A DNA stretch of 35,285 nt from an uncultured bacterium (GTDB taxonomy: Bacteria > Patescibacteriota > Minisyncoccia > Phycocordibacterales > CAIJYI01). The translations under genes were made by a program, and so were the position numbers. The notes below the pieces were generated by a model. That model searched no databases and was not told the DNA's origin. It was given only the letters and a program-made list of their open reading frames with translations. The stretch lies in contig CAIJYI010000033.1 in assembly GCA_903824855.1 (NCBI GenBank), forward strand, positions 1 through 35,285. The letters are read 5' to 3'. Below, one piece after another: positions 16,628-24,615 of this stretch (position 1 is its first letter; every line of letters begins with the position of its first letter).

Positions 16628-16647
16628 TTTACAAATTTTTCCTAACG

Positions 16648-16833
16648 CTATTTCGTATCCTTCTCCGCTTTCTTAGTTTCTTTCTCCATCTCAGCTTTTC
16701 CTCTTTTGAATTCCCCGGTAAATCTTCCGAAGCCCCTTGCTGTTTCAGAAATTTTGTCTCCGCGGAAAAACAAAAAAGCGATAGCTACCAAAATTATGGC
16801 GAGCTCGGGGATTCCCAATCCAAATAAATGCAT
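16648..16833 (-). CDS. tatA: Sec-independent translocase subunit TatA
   Basis: This 61-aa protein has the TatA layout: FGLGIPEL, one transmembrane helix (about 9-23), the hinge FFRGDKI in place of FGxKKL, and an amphipathic helix SETARGFGRFTGEFKRG with the GEFK motif. A charged tail follows. TatA oligomers form the transport element for folded twin-arginine substrates together with TatC. It is the second full TatA in this locus, and it directly precedes the twin-arginine protein. Compared with the copy at 17063 it has a single amphipathic helix. Confidence 0.9.
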   Translation of the reverse strand: MHLFGLGIPELAIILVAIAFLFFRGDKISETARGFGRFTGEFKRGKAEMEKETKKAEKDTK

Positions 16834-16875
16834 ATGAATTGTTTTATCTTATAATACTATTGTTAATTTGCAAGC

Positions 16876-16983
16876 TTATTCTTTAGGAGGAGTAGGTGTT
16901 TTTTTTCTTCCGCTCCAGAGAAAATAAAGTACAACAGCTGCGAGAACGATAATGACGATTTCTTGAATTCCAAGACCAAACAT
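16876..16983 (-). CDS. 35-aa TatA-like membrane micropeptide
   Basis: This short frame starts MFGLGIQEIVIIVLAAVV and ends YFLWSGRKKTPTPPKE. The first 20 residues align with the TatA start (FGLGxPEI plus one transmembrane helix), but PE is QE and the amphipathic helix is absent. The topology is probably one transmembrane helix with a short basic tail. It sits between the two tatA genes. A 53-bp stretch (16937-16989) is identical to 17436-17488 in the 28-aa frame, and the copy extends upstream in weaker form (the TTCGACCT block). The conserved frame and its place in the operon argue for a real gene; no ribosome binding site is evident. Confidence 0.65.
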   Translation of the reverse strand: MFGLGIQEIVIIVLAAVVLYFLWSGRKKTPTPPKE

Positions 16984-16989
16984 AAATTT
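16937..16989. repeat. 53-bp direct repeat, copy 1 (micropeptide 5' part)
   Basis: It is identical over 53 bp to 17436-17488 and covers the start codon, the first 16 codons or so, and six upstream bases of the 35-aa micropeptide gene. Weaker similarity extends upstream to about 17030. Confidence 0.9.
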
Positions 16990-17062
16990 AAAATTTTTAT
17001 TTTACGATATTCGACCTCTTAAAAATTAATAATTTGAGAAACACACAGAATGGTGCCCCCTC

Positions 17063-17347
17063 TTAAAATATTTCCAGTTCTTTAATCTCCTTAATTTCAC
17101 TCTCTATCTCTTTTTTCGTTTTTTTGAATTCACCCTTGAATGAACCTATGCTTCTAGCAATTTCGGAAACCTGTTCCTGTCTTTCATTTCTAAAGACTTC
17201 ATTCTCAGCTTCCTCTTTACCTCTCTTGAATTCACCAGTTGCGCGACCAAGACTACGAGCGACATCTGAAACTTTATCCCCACCGGAAAACATGACCATC
17301 ATGGCCACTAAAATCAACACAATTTCGGGAAGTCCTAATCCAAACAT
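17063..17347 (-). CDS. tatA: TatA with duplicated amphipathic region
   Basis: This 94-aa TatA has FGLGLPEIV, one transmembrane helix (about 6-20) and a FSGGDKV hinge. The amphipathic segment VSDVARSLGRATGEFKRGKE (26-45) is followed by a second, very similar one, VSEIARSIGSFKGEFKKTKK (60-79). Ordinary TatA proteins carry one such helix. The rest is a charged, probably coiled tail. It lies between the two micropeptide genes. The duplicated helix may change how TatA rings pack or how they contact the membrane surface; that is inference. Confidence 0.87.
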   Translation of the reverse strand: MFGLGLPEIVLILVAMMVMFSGGDKVSDVARSLGRATGEFKRGKEEAENEVFRNERQEQVSEIARSIGSFKGEFKKTKKEIESEIKEIKELEIF

Positions 17348-17395
17348 ATTCTTATTATATTATTTGTTTCGATTTATTAAATCAATGACGAACTA

Positions 17396-17482
17396 TTATT
17401 TTTTTCTCCCATTCCAAAGGAAGTAGAGAACTACTGCTGCGAGAACGATAATGACGATTTCTTGAATTCCAAGACCAAACAT
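17396..17482 (-). CDS. 28-aa TatA-like membrane micropeptide
   Basis: It starts MFGLGIQEIVIIVLAAVV and ends YFLWNGRKK, so it is the shorter sister of the 35-aa frame. It is essentially a TatA transmembrane helix with a basic stop and no amphipathic helix. It lies between tatC (53 bp away) and the long TatA. In transcription order the locus reads tatC, micropeptide, TatA, micropeptide, TatA, so the pair [micropeptide + TatA] appears to have been duplicated. It is below usual gene-calling limits and would be missed. Confidence 0.62.
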   Translation of the reverse strand: MFGLGIQEIVIIVLAAVVLYFLWNGRKK

Positions 17483-17488
17483 AAATTT
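17436..17488. repeat. 53-bp direct repeat, copy 2 (micropeptide 5' part)
   Basis: It is identical to 16937-16989 and covers the start and most of the transmembrane helix of the 28-aa micropeptide. Downstream of the repeat the two genes differ mainly in silent positions and in the length of the tail. Confidence 0.9.
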
Positions 17489-17534
17489 CACAAATATAGA
17501 TTCTAATAATTCGACCTATAAATTAATATTTCGA

Positions 17535-18293
17535 CTATTCCAATTTCTTAGAAAAATGATATCCGAAATAGTAGAGTAGCATCATTGGAAGAAAAAGCAT
17601 CAACATGGTAACACCTGTTCCGTCTGGAGTAATTATAGCAGACACGATTAGGAATAGCAAAACTGCGTGACGCCATTTGCTTTTCCAATATCGTGATTTG
17701 ATTATTCCGATATAACTTAACAATATCATAAACATCGGAAGCAAGAACATCACGCCAACAGCCATCATCAGACTGAAAACATAAGAAATAAATTCATCAA
17801 GGGAGAAATACGCCACCGCTCCAATGAGAGTCGCATACGGATAAAACATGCGAAAGGTTGTCGGGACGATAATGTAATATGAAAATGCCGAACCGCACAT
17901 AAAGAGAAATATCAACGGCAGAATTATCCATATTACAGCCTTTTTTTCACGGGGAAGGAGTGCCGGAGAAAGATAAACAATAAGTTTATACAAAAAATAC
18001 GGCAAAGTAATCAAAAAACTTAAAAAAACGGAGAGTAAAACCTGCGAGACAAAAGCACTCATAGGGTTAGTAACGACCAATTCTACATCCGGCGGAAGTA
18101 GGTCAATACGGACCTTATTGAAAAACATGATAGAAAAAGAGTTTACGTTAAAAATCGGGAGAAAATATGTCTTTCCCATAAAAAAAACTTCGCCGGGACC
18201 AAAAGCAAACACAAAAAAAGCAGTAGCAACAAAAACATACACCCAATAAAGTATACCTTTCCAAAATATTATTAATTCATCAAGCAAAGTCAT
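17535..18293 (-). CDS. tatC: Sec-independent translocase subunit TatC
   Basis: This 252-aa polytopic membrane protein has the TatC pattern. It opens with a short cytoplasmic TLLDELI start and a first helix. A long outer loop and the NPMSAFVSQVLLSVFLSFLI segment follow, then the conserved LPYFLYKLIVYLSPALLPREKK block. The ITPDG turn and a final hydrophobic helix (MLFLPMMLLYYFGYHF) close the protein. TatC binds the twin-arginine signal and forms the receptor complex. The usual HLxELR start and the Glu of the LLYE end are not obvious, so the protein is divergent. It begins 9 bp after the stop of the secreted protein at 18303 and heads the small-gene series below it. Confidence 0.87.
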   Translation of the reverse strand: MTLLDELIIFWKGILYWVYVFVATAFFVFAFGPGEVFFMGKTYFLPIFNVNSFSIMFFNKVRIDLLPPDVELVVTNPMSAFVSQVLLSVFLSFLITLPYFLYKLIVYLSPALLPREKKAVIWIILPLIFLFMCGSAFSYYIIVPTTFRMFYPYATLIGAVAYFSLDEFISYVFSLMMAVGVMFLLPMFMILLSYIGIIKSRYWKSKWRHAVLLFLIVSAIITPDGTGVTMLMLFLPMMLLYYFGYHFSKKLE

Positions 18294-18302
18294 TTTTGTA
18301 GT

Positions 18303-19382
18303 TTATTGCCCTTCATCAAATTCTAAAATCGGGTTGTCTGTTGTGTCGTACATGATGGTCGTTGACGCATCAATTTGCTTAAGTTTAAATTTATTATTAA
18401 AAATAAGGGCTGTCTCGACGATGATATTACCTCTCCCGATTGGGGTTACTCCGACATCACAACTACCTCCGGAGCAAACCCAGAGATTTTCGTTTTGCAT
18501 TCGAATATTTCCGCCGTTTCCACTATTCGATGAAAGCAAAACATCACCGAGAGGATCAACGTAAAATTCACCAAATACCGTGCCTGATTGACTAACTCGT
18601 AATTGAGCGACACTATCGGCTCCGACGACATTGAATTTACTACCCGGTGCTGACGTACCGACACCGACGTTTCCCGCCGTATTTACGATAAAAGAAGTGT
18701 TTCCTCCCGATGGCCCGACGGCGAATGTTGATGAGGCAAAAATTCCACCCAAAGCATCAATTGAAAAGAGATGATTTAGATTAAAGTCTTGTATCTTAAA
18801 GATATCGGCAATTTGACCGGCGAATGAACGAATAGAAACAGGGGTTGCCGTTGAGCTCGTGGCCTCTATCGTCACTACTGCGTTACTTGAAGGGGTTGTC
18901 GTTCCAAAAGAAGATTGACCGACACCGCTCACCGCTCCTGCAATCTGCGCAAAAACGGTTGATGATATTCTTTGTCTTGGTGTGAGTGTTTCAAAGGTAA
19001 CGTTGTTTGAAGAAACTTCTACCTGAAGGTAAATATCTTTTTCGGTATTGAAATTAAAATTTAAGGCGTCAGGATATCCATTGGCGGTATCTCCGATATT
19101 GGCATTGAAAACACCTTGTTTTACTGTGGTTGTGACAGAAGAAGGACTTCCTGCCGGCCAAAGCTGACTTCCTGAACCAACGGTTTGGTTGTTCCAGATT
19201 GAATATTTAAAATAGTATGTTGTACCGGAACCCCCGACGAGATCTCCTGCCGAATTCGTGAGTCTTCCTTGATAGCTAAAAATTAACGGTGTACCCGCAG
19301 CAAAAAGAGCGCCGGAAACGGACGAGAAAAAGAATAGAATTGCTATCTTCAATATTAAGATTTTTCTATTTTTTATATTCAT
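18303..19382 (-). CDS. Secreted stalk-like surface protein
   Basis: This 359-aa protein has a signal peptide (KILILKIAILFFFSSVSG to ALFAAG, 1-30). The FSYQGRLTNSAGDLVGGSG segment, frequent at the start of secreted Patescibacteria proteins, is followed by a beta-rich domain up to about 150. Next comes a Ser/Thr/Ala-rich stretch with NVGVGTSAPGSKFNVVG, a motif of phage tail-fibre and trimeric stalk proteins. No peptidase S74 chaperone domain is seen at the C-terminus. It is the first gene of the transcript that includes tatC, with a promoter candidate upstream. It probably forms an extracellular fibre or stalk. Export would be through Sec, because no twin-arginine pair is present. Confidence 0.65.
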   Translation of the reverse strand: MNIKNRKILILKIAILFFFSSVSGALFAAGTPLIFSYQGRLTNSAGDLVGGSGTTYYFKYSIWNNQTVGSGSQLWPAGSPSSVTTTVKQGVFNANIGDTANGYPDALNFNFNTEKDIYLQVEVSSNNVTFETLTPRQRISSTVFAQIAGAVSGVGQSSFGTTTPSSNAVVTIEATSSTATPVSIRSFAGQIADIFKIQDFNLNHLFSIDALGGIFASSTFAVGPSGGNTSFIVNTAGNVGVGTSAPGSKFNVVGADSVAQLRVSQSGTVFGEFYVDPLGDVLLSSNSGNGGNIRMQNENLWVCSGGSCDVGVTPIGRGNIIVETALIFNNKFKLKQIDASTTIMYDTTDNPILEFDEGQ

Positions 19383-19407
19383 TGTGCACGGATTAACGAG
19401 TATATTA

Positions 19408-19434
19408 ATTATACTATAAAAAATAGGATATCAA
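19408..19434 (-). promoter_or_regulatory. Candidate promoter of the Tat-locus transcript
   Basis: On the minus strand TATAAT (19408-19413) is preceded by TTGATA (19429-19434) with a 15-bp spacer, or by TTCTTG with an 18-bp spacer. The -10 box lies about 25 bp upstream of the start codon at 19382. Confidence 0.5.
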
Positions 19435-19444
19435 GAACTTAATA

Positions 19445-19465
19445 TGTGCATTAAGTGTGCATTAA
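19445..19465. repeat. Tandem 10-bp direct repeat upstream of the promoter
   Basis: TGTGCATTAA occurs twice in direct tandem (19445-19454 and 19456-19465), directly upstream of the -35 region and overlapping the stop codon of the MFS gene. It may be a binding site or a simple duplication. Confidence 0.5.
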
Positions 19466-20652
19466 CGAAAAACGTAACGCGACGTTAAAGTGAGAGCAAT
19501 AACGGCGATAAACGAAATAATCCCGCCAAAGAAAAATGGTGCACTTGGGCTAACTTTTTCCCATATAATACCTGCGATAAGACTAGCGGGTAAAGAGACG
19601 AGCCCAATTGATGTGTTGTAAATACCGTATGCCCTTCCACGATGGTCGGCAGGTACCATATCGGCAATAAAAGCCTTCGCCACGCCTTCGGTGGTGGCAT
19701 AATACAAACCATAAAATGCAAACAAAAGCCATATCTGATATGAAGACGACGCAAAAGCAAACCCGAAATAAGAAAGCGAAAATGCCAGCCATCCGAGGAT
19801 AATTACTTTTTCCCTGCCGATACGATCCGAAAGACTGCCGAGAGGAATTGATGCGGAAGCATAAACAAAATTAAATAATGCGTAGATGAGCGGAATGGCA
19901 AGAATAGCTACGCCGACATTTTGAGCTCGGAGTACGAGAAAAGCATCCGAGGAATTTCCAATACTAAACAAAAGTATAATCGAAAGAAAAATATAAAATT
20001 TTCTCGGCAAAGAAACCTTAAGAACATTTATGTCCGTTTTTACTGCGACAGGTGTTTCTTTTACTTTATATTTGAGAATAACAAAAGTGAAAAAAAGCGG
20101 AACGGTCGTGAGTAATAAAATAATATGATAGCGAGATGGATTATCTCCTAATACATATAATAAGGCAAAGAGTACGAGAGGACCGACAACAGAACCAAAA
20201 GTATCTAAAGTACGTGCGATTCCAAATTCTTTTCCACGTGTTTTTTGAAGAGCGGAATCGGCAATGAGAGCGTCTTTTGGGGAGTCTTTCATTCCTTTTC
20301 CCACGCCATCAAGAAATCGCAGACTAAGAACGGCTGTGGCCCCGGTGAAAACTGCAAGAAGGGGTCTCGCAAGAAACGAGAAGAAATACCCGAGAAAAAC
20401 AAACGGTTTTCTTTTGCCAAATTTATCGGAAAGAAACCCTGCCACTAGCTTGAAAATGCTCGCTCCGCTCGTCACAAGCCCTTCTGAGATACCGATAAAA
20501 ACCTTATCCAGGCCAAGAATGCTCGTCATATATAACGGCAAAATCGGAACGAATATATCCTGACTGATACCGCCAAAGAAACTGATGAGTCCGACATAAA
20601 AGACATTTCCACGTTTCGGTTTTTTTAATTCCGGTTCAATTTTATTTTCCAT
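19462..20652 (-). CDS. Major facilitator superfamily transporter
   Basis: This 396-aa protein has about 12 hydrophobic helices and MFS motifs: the loop 2-3 motif GFLSDKFGKRKP, GSLSDRIGREKV in the second half, and RGRAYGIYN. The segment GKGMKDSPKDALIADSA followed by FGIARTLDTFGSVVGP is typical of a bacterial MFS subgroup of presumed drug or metabolite exporters. The substrate cannot be told. It follows the PAS protein by 39 bp on the same strand, so the two may be co-transcribed. Its stop overlaps the tandem TGTGCATTAA repeat. Confidence 0.85.
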   Translation of the reverse strand: MENKIEPELKKPKRGNVFYVGLISFFGGISQDIFVPILPLYMTSILGLDKVFIGISEGLVTSGASIFKLVAGFLSDKFGKRKPFVFLGYFFSFLARPLLAVFTGATAVLSLRFLDGVGKGMKDSPKDALIADSALQKTRGKEFGIARTLDTFGSVVGPLVLFALLYVLGDNPSRYHIILLLTTVPLFFTFVILKYKVKETPVAVKTDINVLKVSLPRKFYIFLSIILLFSIGNSSDAFLVLRAQNVGVAILAIPLIYALFNFVYASASIPLGSLSDRIGREKVIILGWLAFSLSYFGFAFASSSYQIWLLFAFYGLYYATTEGVAKAFIADMVPADHRGRAYGIYNTSIGLVSLPASLIAGIIWEKVSPSAPFFFGGIISFIAVIALTLTSRYVFR

Positions 20653-20691
20653 AAATTTTACAGACGTAATCTGAAAGTTGACTTACTCTCA

Positions 20692-21534
20692 TTACTGTTT
20701 TTCTTGAATTGTTTTTTTTAATTCTTCTATCTCTTTTTTCAGTTCCACCATTTTCAGTTCGCGCCCTATCATATGTTGATTTAATTTTTTTAATTCTTCC
20801 ACGCTTGTTCTCGTATTGGTAATATCCCAATTAGTACCAACCATTCGAATGACTTTTCCCGTTTCATCACGTTCAACAATAGCGATAGCCCTAATGTATC
20901 TTACTGTTCCGTCAGGCCAGAGTACTCGAAATTCGGTATCAAACTCTTTTTCACCTTTTATCGCCATTTGTATTTCTTTATCCCCTCTCTCTTTGTCTTC
21001 AGGATGAAGTCCACTTTGCCATGCGTCGTAGGCCCCACTAAATTTATCTGAGGTTACTCCATACAGACGATACATTTGTTCGTCCCAGACCAATTTATTG
21101 TTGATGACGTCATATTCCCAAATACCCACACCTCCGGCACGAGTAGCAAGCTTGAGGCGATCGACGGCTTGGGATAGTCGTTCCTCGGAGAGTTTGATTT
21201 GTGATATGTCTTTCGCAACTCCAAAAAGTGCTGGTTTACCGTCCCATGTTCCGTGAGTAATCCTCGTTTCCACAGGAATCTGCATTTCGGACTTTGTAAT
21301 AATCGGTACAGGGCAAGACTTAGCTTTTCCTGCAATCATTTCCCCTACAATTTTCATGGCTTCATCCCGACGCTCTGCCTGGTGAACCATAAGTACGGAT
21401 TTTCCGACCAATTCTTCCATTGTATATTGAAGACGATTAATGACGGTATCATTTACTGTTATTATGTTTCCCTCCATATCCAGAACAAAAAGAAAATCGT
21501 CGATGGAATTAAAAAAGGCTTTATAGTTCTCCAT
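20692..21534 (-). CDS. PAS-PAS sensor with MxGRE coiled-coil tail
   Basis: This 280-aa cytoplasmic protein has two PAS domains. The first spans about 1-115 (FFNSIDDFLFVLDMEGNI, then VAKDISQIKLSEERL). The second is of the PAS_3 type (124-242; GGVGIWEYDVINNKLVWDEQ, HPEDKER, WPDGTVRYI). A short charged helix follows with LNQHMIGRELKMVELKKE (251-268). There is no histidine kinase, GGDEF or DNA-binding domain. I chose 21534 because MENYKAFF begins the PAS fold; the frame is open to 21582. It is divergent from the sensor at 21711. It probably senses a small ligand and acts by pairing with a kinase, which is inference. Confidence 0.78.
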   Translation of the reverse strand: MENYKAFFNSIDDFLFVLDMEGNIITVNDTVINRLQYTMEELVGKSVLMVHQAERRDEAMKIVGEMIAGKAKSCPVPIITKSEMQIPVETRITHGTWDGKPALFGVAKDISQIKLSEERLSQAVDRLKLATRAGGVGIWEYDVINNKLVWDEQMYRLYGVTSDKFSGAYDAWQSGLHPEDKERGDKEIQMAIKGEKEFDTEFRVLWPDGTVRYIRAIAIVERDETGKVIRMVGTNWDITNTRTSVEELKKLNQHMIGRELKMVELKKEIEELKKTIQEKQ

Positions 21535-21596
21535 AAAAATAAAATAACGATAATAAAATAATACAATATAACTATACCACAAATAACAGCCATGTT

Positions 21597-21648
21597 CTGT
21601 GGAAAAGATTGGAATAACAATGGAATATTACAAAAAAGATTTCCACAG
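21597..21648. promoter_or_regulatory. Inverted repeat between divergent sensor genes
   Basis: CTGTGGAAA (21597-21605) and TTTCCACAG (21640-21648) are perfect 9-bp inverted arms, 34 bp apart, in the 176-bp space between the two divergent sensor genes. They could be a paired operator. They resemble DnaA boxes only loosely. Confidence 0.4.
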
Positions 21649-21710
21649 TTGACGTATCTATTGAATGATATTTGCTGTATTATAAAGGTAATTATAATTC
21701 TTTAATTATT

Positions 21711-23084
21711 ATGAAAATACGAACCCGGCTCTTTCTTAGCTTTTTTTTCATTGCAATATTTCCCATCGCAATAATTTCTGCGATATTTTATTATGATATA
21801 AAGGCGACACTGATAAACGAACAAAAAACGGCGCTTGAGACAATCACAAAATTAAAAATAGATGGCATAAAATCATATTTCGATGCTTCATCCAAAGAAA
21901 TCAGGGTTTCTGATGAACGAATATCATTCCAAGCGACAATTCCGATAATTTCAGCATTATATACAGAGCCCAAAAATCCTCAGTATCAATCGGCTATTAC
22001 TTTATTAAATAGTCAGATATCCTCACTTACAAAGATTCAGACCGAAACAGAAAATGTCCTATTCGTTAATCCTGATGGAATAATTTCCTATTCCTTTACA
22101 AAAGAAGGCCTATTAAAAAACTTTGCCGAACAATTTCCGGAGGTAGGAAAGCTCGTTATGGAAAATGGGAAAAAAGGTTCGTACCAATCCGATCTTTTTC
22201 TTCATAGCATCCACAATGGATCCGATTTCTTCGAAGGAATTCCATTTTATGATTCATCGGGAAAATTTATCGGAATTCTCGTTACAGACATGTTGACAGA
22301 CAAATTGTTTTCTACAATCCAGGGTACTGACGGAATGGGAAACACCGGCGAAACCCTTCTTGTTCGTCTGATTTCCGGCACAGAGTCTGATGCAAAATTA
22401 AAAAATAATTTTAATCCTAAAGGTGATACAGTTTTATTTATTAACACCCTTCGATTCGACCCAAATTCCTCATTTAAGAAAACCATCAAGATTGGAAGTC
22501 AAAATGGCACCGCCGCACAGAACGCAGCACTGGGAAAAACAGGCTCGGGCATAGGCGTTGATTATCGAGGAGTCCAAGTACTCACAATATATAGAGATTT
22601 ACCGGAATATAATTTGGGATTGGTTACTAAAATCGACATGTCGGAAATATTGGTTCCCTTTTATGCTCTTCTAAATAAATTATATATTGCACTTATTTTT
22701 ACTCTCTTAATAGTAATTGTCCTCTCTATCATTTTTTCTAATTTGGTATCTTCCCCAATCCGAGAGATCACGGAGGCTGCGATAAGAATCGGTAAGGGTG
22801 AAAAAAATATTTCCTTCAGTAAAAAACTGACGTCATCTCAAAATGAAATTGGGGTGCTCGCCTCAACGTTAGCTAATTCAATAAAAGAACTTGATTCTCT
22901 TAATGCTGATATCGAAAGAAAAATCACCGAAAGAACGGCGGATGTGACAAAAAAAGAAAAAGATATTGAAGAAAAATTTGAAAAAATTGCAACCATGAAT
23001 AAAATGATGGTCGGGCGAGAATTGGAGATGGTAAAATTAAAACAGGAAATTGAGAAATATAGAAGATCATCTACAAATACATAA
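21711..23084 (+). CDS. Membrane Cache-type sensor with HAMP and MxGRE tail
   Basis: This 457-aa protein has a first transmembrane helix at about 8-28 and an extracytoplasmic sensor of about 290 residues of dCache appearance. NVLFVNPDGIISYSF, FFEGIPFYDSSGKFIGILV and GETLLVRL are the usual landmarks. A second helix (324-345) and a HAMP domain starting SSPIREITEAAIRIGKGE follow. The cytoplasmic end is a coiled coil with MMVGRELEMVKLKQE (432-446). There is no catalytic output domain, so signalling must pass to a partner, probably the kinase 31 bp downstream in the same operon. The start at 21711 is chosen over 21672 because it gives a normal basic N-terminus before the helix. Confidence 0.8.
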   Translation: MKIRTRLFLSFFFIAIFPIAIISAIFYYDIKATLINEQKTALETITKLKIDGIKSYFDASSKEIRVSDERISFQATIPIISALYTEPKNPQYQSAITLLNSQISSLTKIQTETENVLFVNPDGIISYSFTKEGLLKNFAEQFPEVGKLVMENGKKGSYQSDLFLHSIHNGSDFFEGIPFYDSSGKFIGILVTDMLTDKLFSTIQGTDGMGNTGETLLVRLISGTESDAKLKNNFNPKGDTVLFINTLRFDPNSSFKKTIKIGSQNGTAAQNAALGKTGSGIGVDYRGVQVLTIYRDLPEYNLGLVTKIDMSEILVPFYALLNKLYIALIFTLLIVIVLSIIFSNLVSSPIREITEAAIRIGKGEKNISFSKKLTSSQNEIGVLASTLANSIKELDSLNADIERKITERTADVTKKEKDIEEKFEKIATMNKMMVGRELEMVKLKQEIEKYRRSSTNT

Positions 23085-23115
23085 AATATAAGGCCTGAAA
23101 AAATATACGCCTCTT

Positions 23116-24609
23116 ATGAAAATCAAAATAAAAATAGTTCTAATTTTTTTACTTTTCGCTATCTTCTTCCTGACGGCGGGAATGATTTTCCTTAATTTTA
23201 TTCAATATATTTCTTTTCCTACGTCGATGATTATTCTATCATCGTTGATTATATTTGTTTTGGTTTTAATAATTTATTTCTATATAACAAAAAGTTCTCG
23301 ACACACGGATAATTCCGAGGCTCCGACATTACCGCCATCAAATGACGTTGAAAAATTAATTGACGCAAAAACAGAACAAATTCATAACGATGAAGTTACT
23401 ATTGAAGACCAACAAACGGCCATTCTTAATGTTTTGCAGGATGTACAAAAAGAGAAAGATATTTCAGAAGTTTTAGCGAAAGAATTGGAAAAATTCAAAC
23501 TGGCGGTAGAGGGTGCCTATGACCATATCGTCATTACCAATTCTGATGGGGTTATACTATTTGCGAACCAAGGAGTTGAAAATATTACCGGTTTTACCAA
23601 AGAAGAAGTCATCGGGAAAAAAGTGGGAAGCAAGGAGACATGGGGCGGTTTAATGGAACCGGAATTTTATCGAAATTTATGGGATACCGTAAAAGTGCAA
23701 AAAAAGGTCTTTACCGGAAATCTGAAAAATCATAGAAAAAATGGCGAAAAATATGACGTACTTGCAAGTATCTCACCCATTTTAGATAACAACGGTAATG
23801 TTTTATTCTTTGTCGCCATTGAACATGATGTTACGAAGGAGAAGGCGGTGGACAAAGCAAAGTCAGAATTTGTCAGTTTGGCCTCTCACCAGCTTCGCAC
23901 ACCGGTTTCTTCAATAAATTGGTACACAGAAATGCTTCTTAATAGCGAAGTCGGCGCGATTAATGACGATCAAAAAAGGTATCTGAGCGAAATATACACG
24001 AGTAGTAAACGCATGGGTGACCTCATCAATTCCCTCCTCAATGTTTCTCGAATTGAGTTAGGGACTTTTGCCGTCGACATCAAACTCGTAAACATAAACA
24101 TTCTTGCAAAAAAAGTTATTGCAGATCTTGCCCCTAAGATTATGGAGGATAATATATCATTCAAGGAATCATTTGATGATAATATTTCTGAGATTAATGC
24201 GGATGAAAAGCTTCTGCGTATGATATTGGAAAATATTTTATCGAACGCCATCAAATATTCAAACAAGGGAGGTCAGATTAATTTTGCAATACATACCGCT
24301 GATATCGGTTCAGACTTTGGAGGAAAAAAGCTTGCTGAAAAAAACATAACTATACTCATTTCAGATGAAGGAATCGGGATTCCCATCGAGCAACATGAAA
24401 AAATATTTACCAGGCTCTTTAGGGCAGATAATGCCGCGGCATCAAGACCGGAAGGTACCGGACTAGGTCTTTACATCGTTAAATCGATTGTGGACCAATC
24501 AGGGGGGCAAATATGGTTCACTTCGGAGGAAAATAAAGGAACAACCTTTTATGTGACCTATCCAATGTCTGGAATGAAGAAGAAAGAAGGCACAAGGGCA
24601 TTGATATAG
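23116..24609 (+). CDS. Membrane PAS sensor histidine kinase
   Basis: This 497-aa protein has two transmembrane helices (about 5-28 and 37-58), a coiled segment (75-130) and one PAS domain (128-243; FTKEEVIGKKV, FFVAIEHDVT). A HisKA domain carries the phosphoacceptor in SHQLRTP (H258). The ATPase domain has N box LENILSNAIKYS, G1 DEGIGIP (417-423) and G2 GTGLGLYIVK (447-456). It ends SGMKKKEGTRAL, a tail shared with the 851-aa kinase. There is no extracytoplasmic sensor domain, so input may come from the upstream Cache protein through their coiled coils. The cognate receiver is probably the one at 24697 or 28519. Confidence 0.92.
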   Translation: MKIKIKIVLIFLLFAIFFLTAGMIFLNFIQYISFPTSMIILSSLIIFVLVLIIYFYITKSSRHTDNSEAPTLPPSNDVEKLIDAKTEQIHNDEVTIEDQQTAILNVLQDVQKEKDISEVLAKELEKFKLAVEGAYDHIVITNSDGVILFANQGVENITGFTKEEVIGKKVGSKETWGGLMEPEFYRNLWDTVKVQKKVFTGNLKNHRKNGEKYDVLASISPILDNNGNVLFFVAIEHDVTKEKAVDKAKSEFVSLASHQLRTPVSSINWYTEMLLNSEVGAINDDQKRYLSEIYTSSKRMGDLINSLLNVSRIELGTFAVDIKLVNINILAKKVIADLAPKIMEDNISFKESFDDNISEINADEKLLRMILENILSNAIKYSNKGGQINFAIHTADIGSDFGGKKLAEKNITILISDEGIGIPIEQHEKIFTRLFRADNAAASRPEGTGLGLYIVKSIVDQSGGQIWFTSEENKGTTFYVTYPMSGMKKKEGTRALI

Positions 24610-24615
24610 CACTGA

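Noticed and set aside
18303-19382. Tail-fibre protein with an S74 chaperone domain as sign of a prophage
   Set aside because: No S74 catalytic region is seen at the C-terminus, a Sec signal peptide is present, and no phage structural or lysis genes surround it.
21597-21648. DnaA boxes or a replication origin
   Set aside because: TTTCCACAG only loosely matches TTATCCACA. No dnaA, dnaN or AT-rich unwinding region accompanies it.
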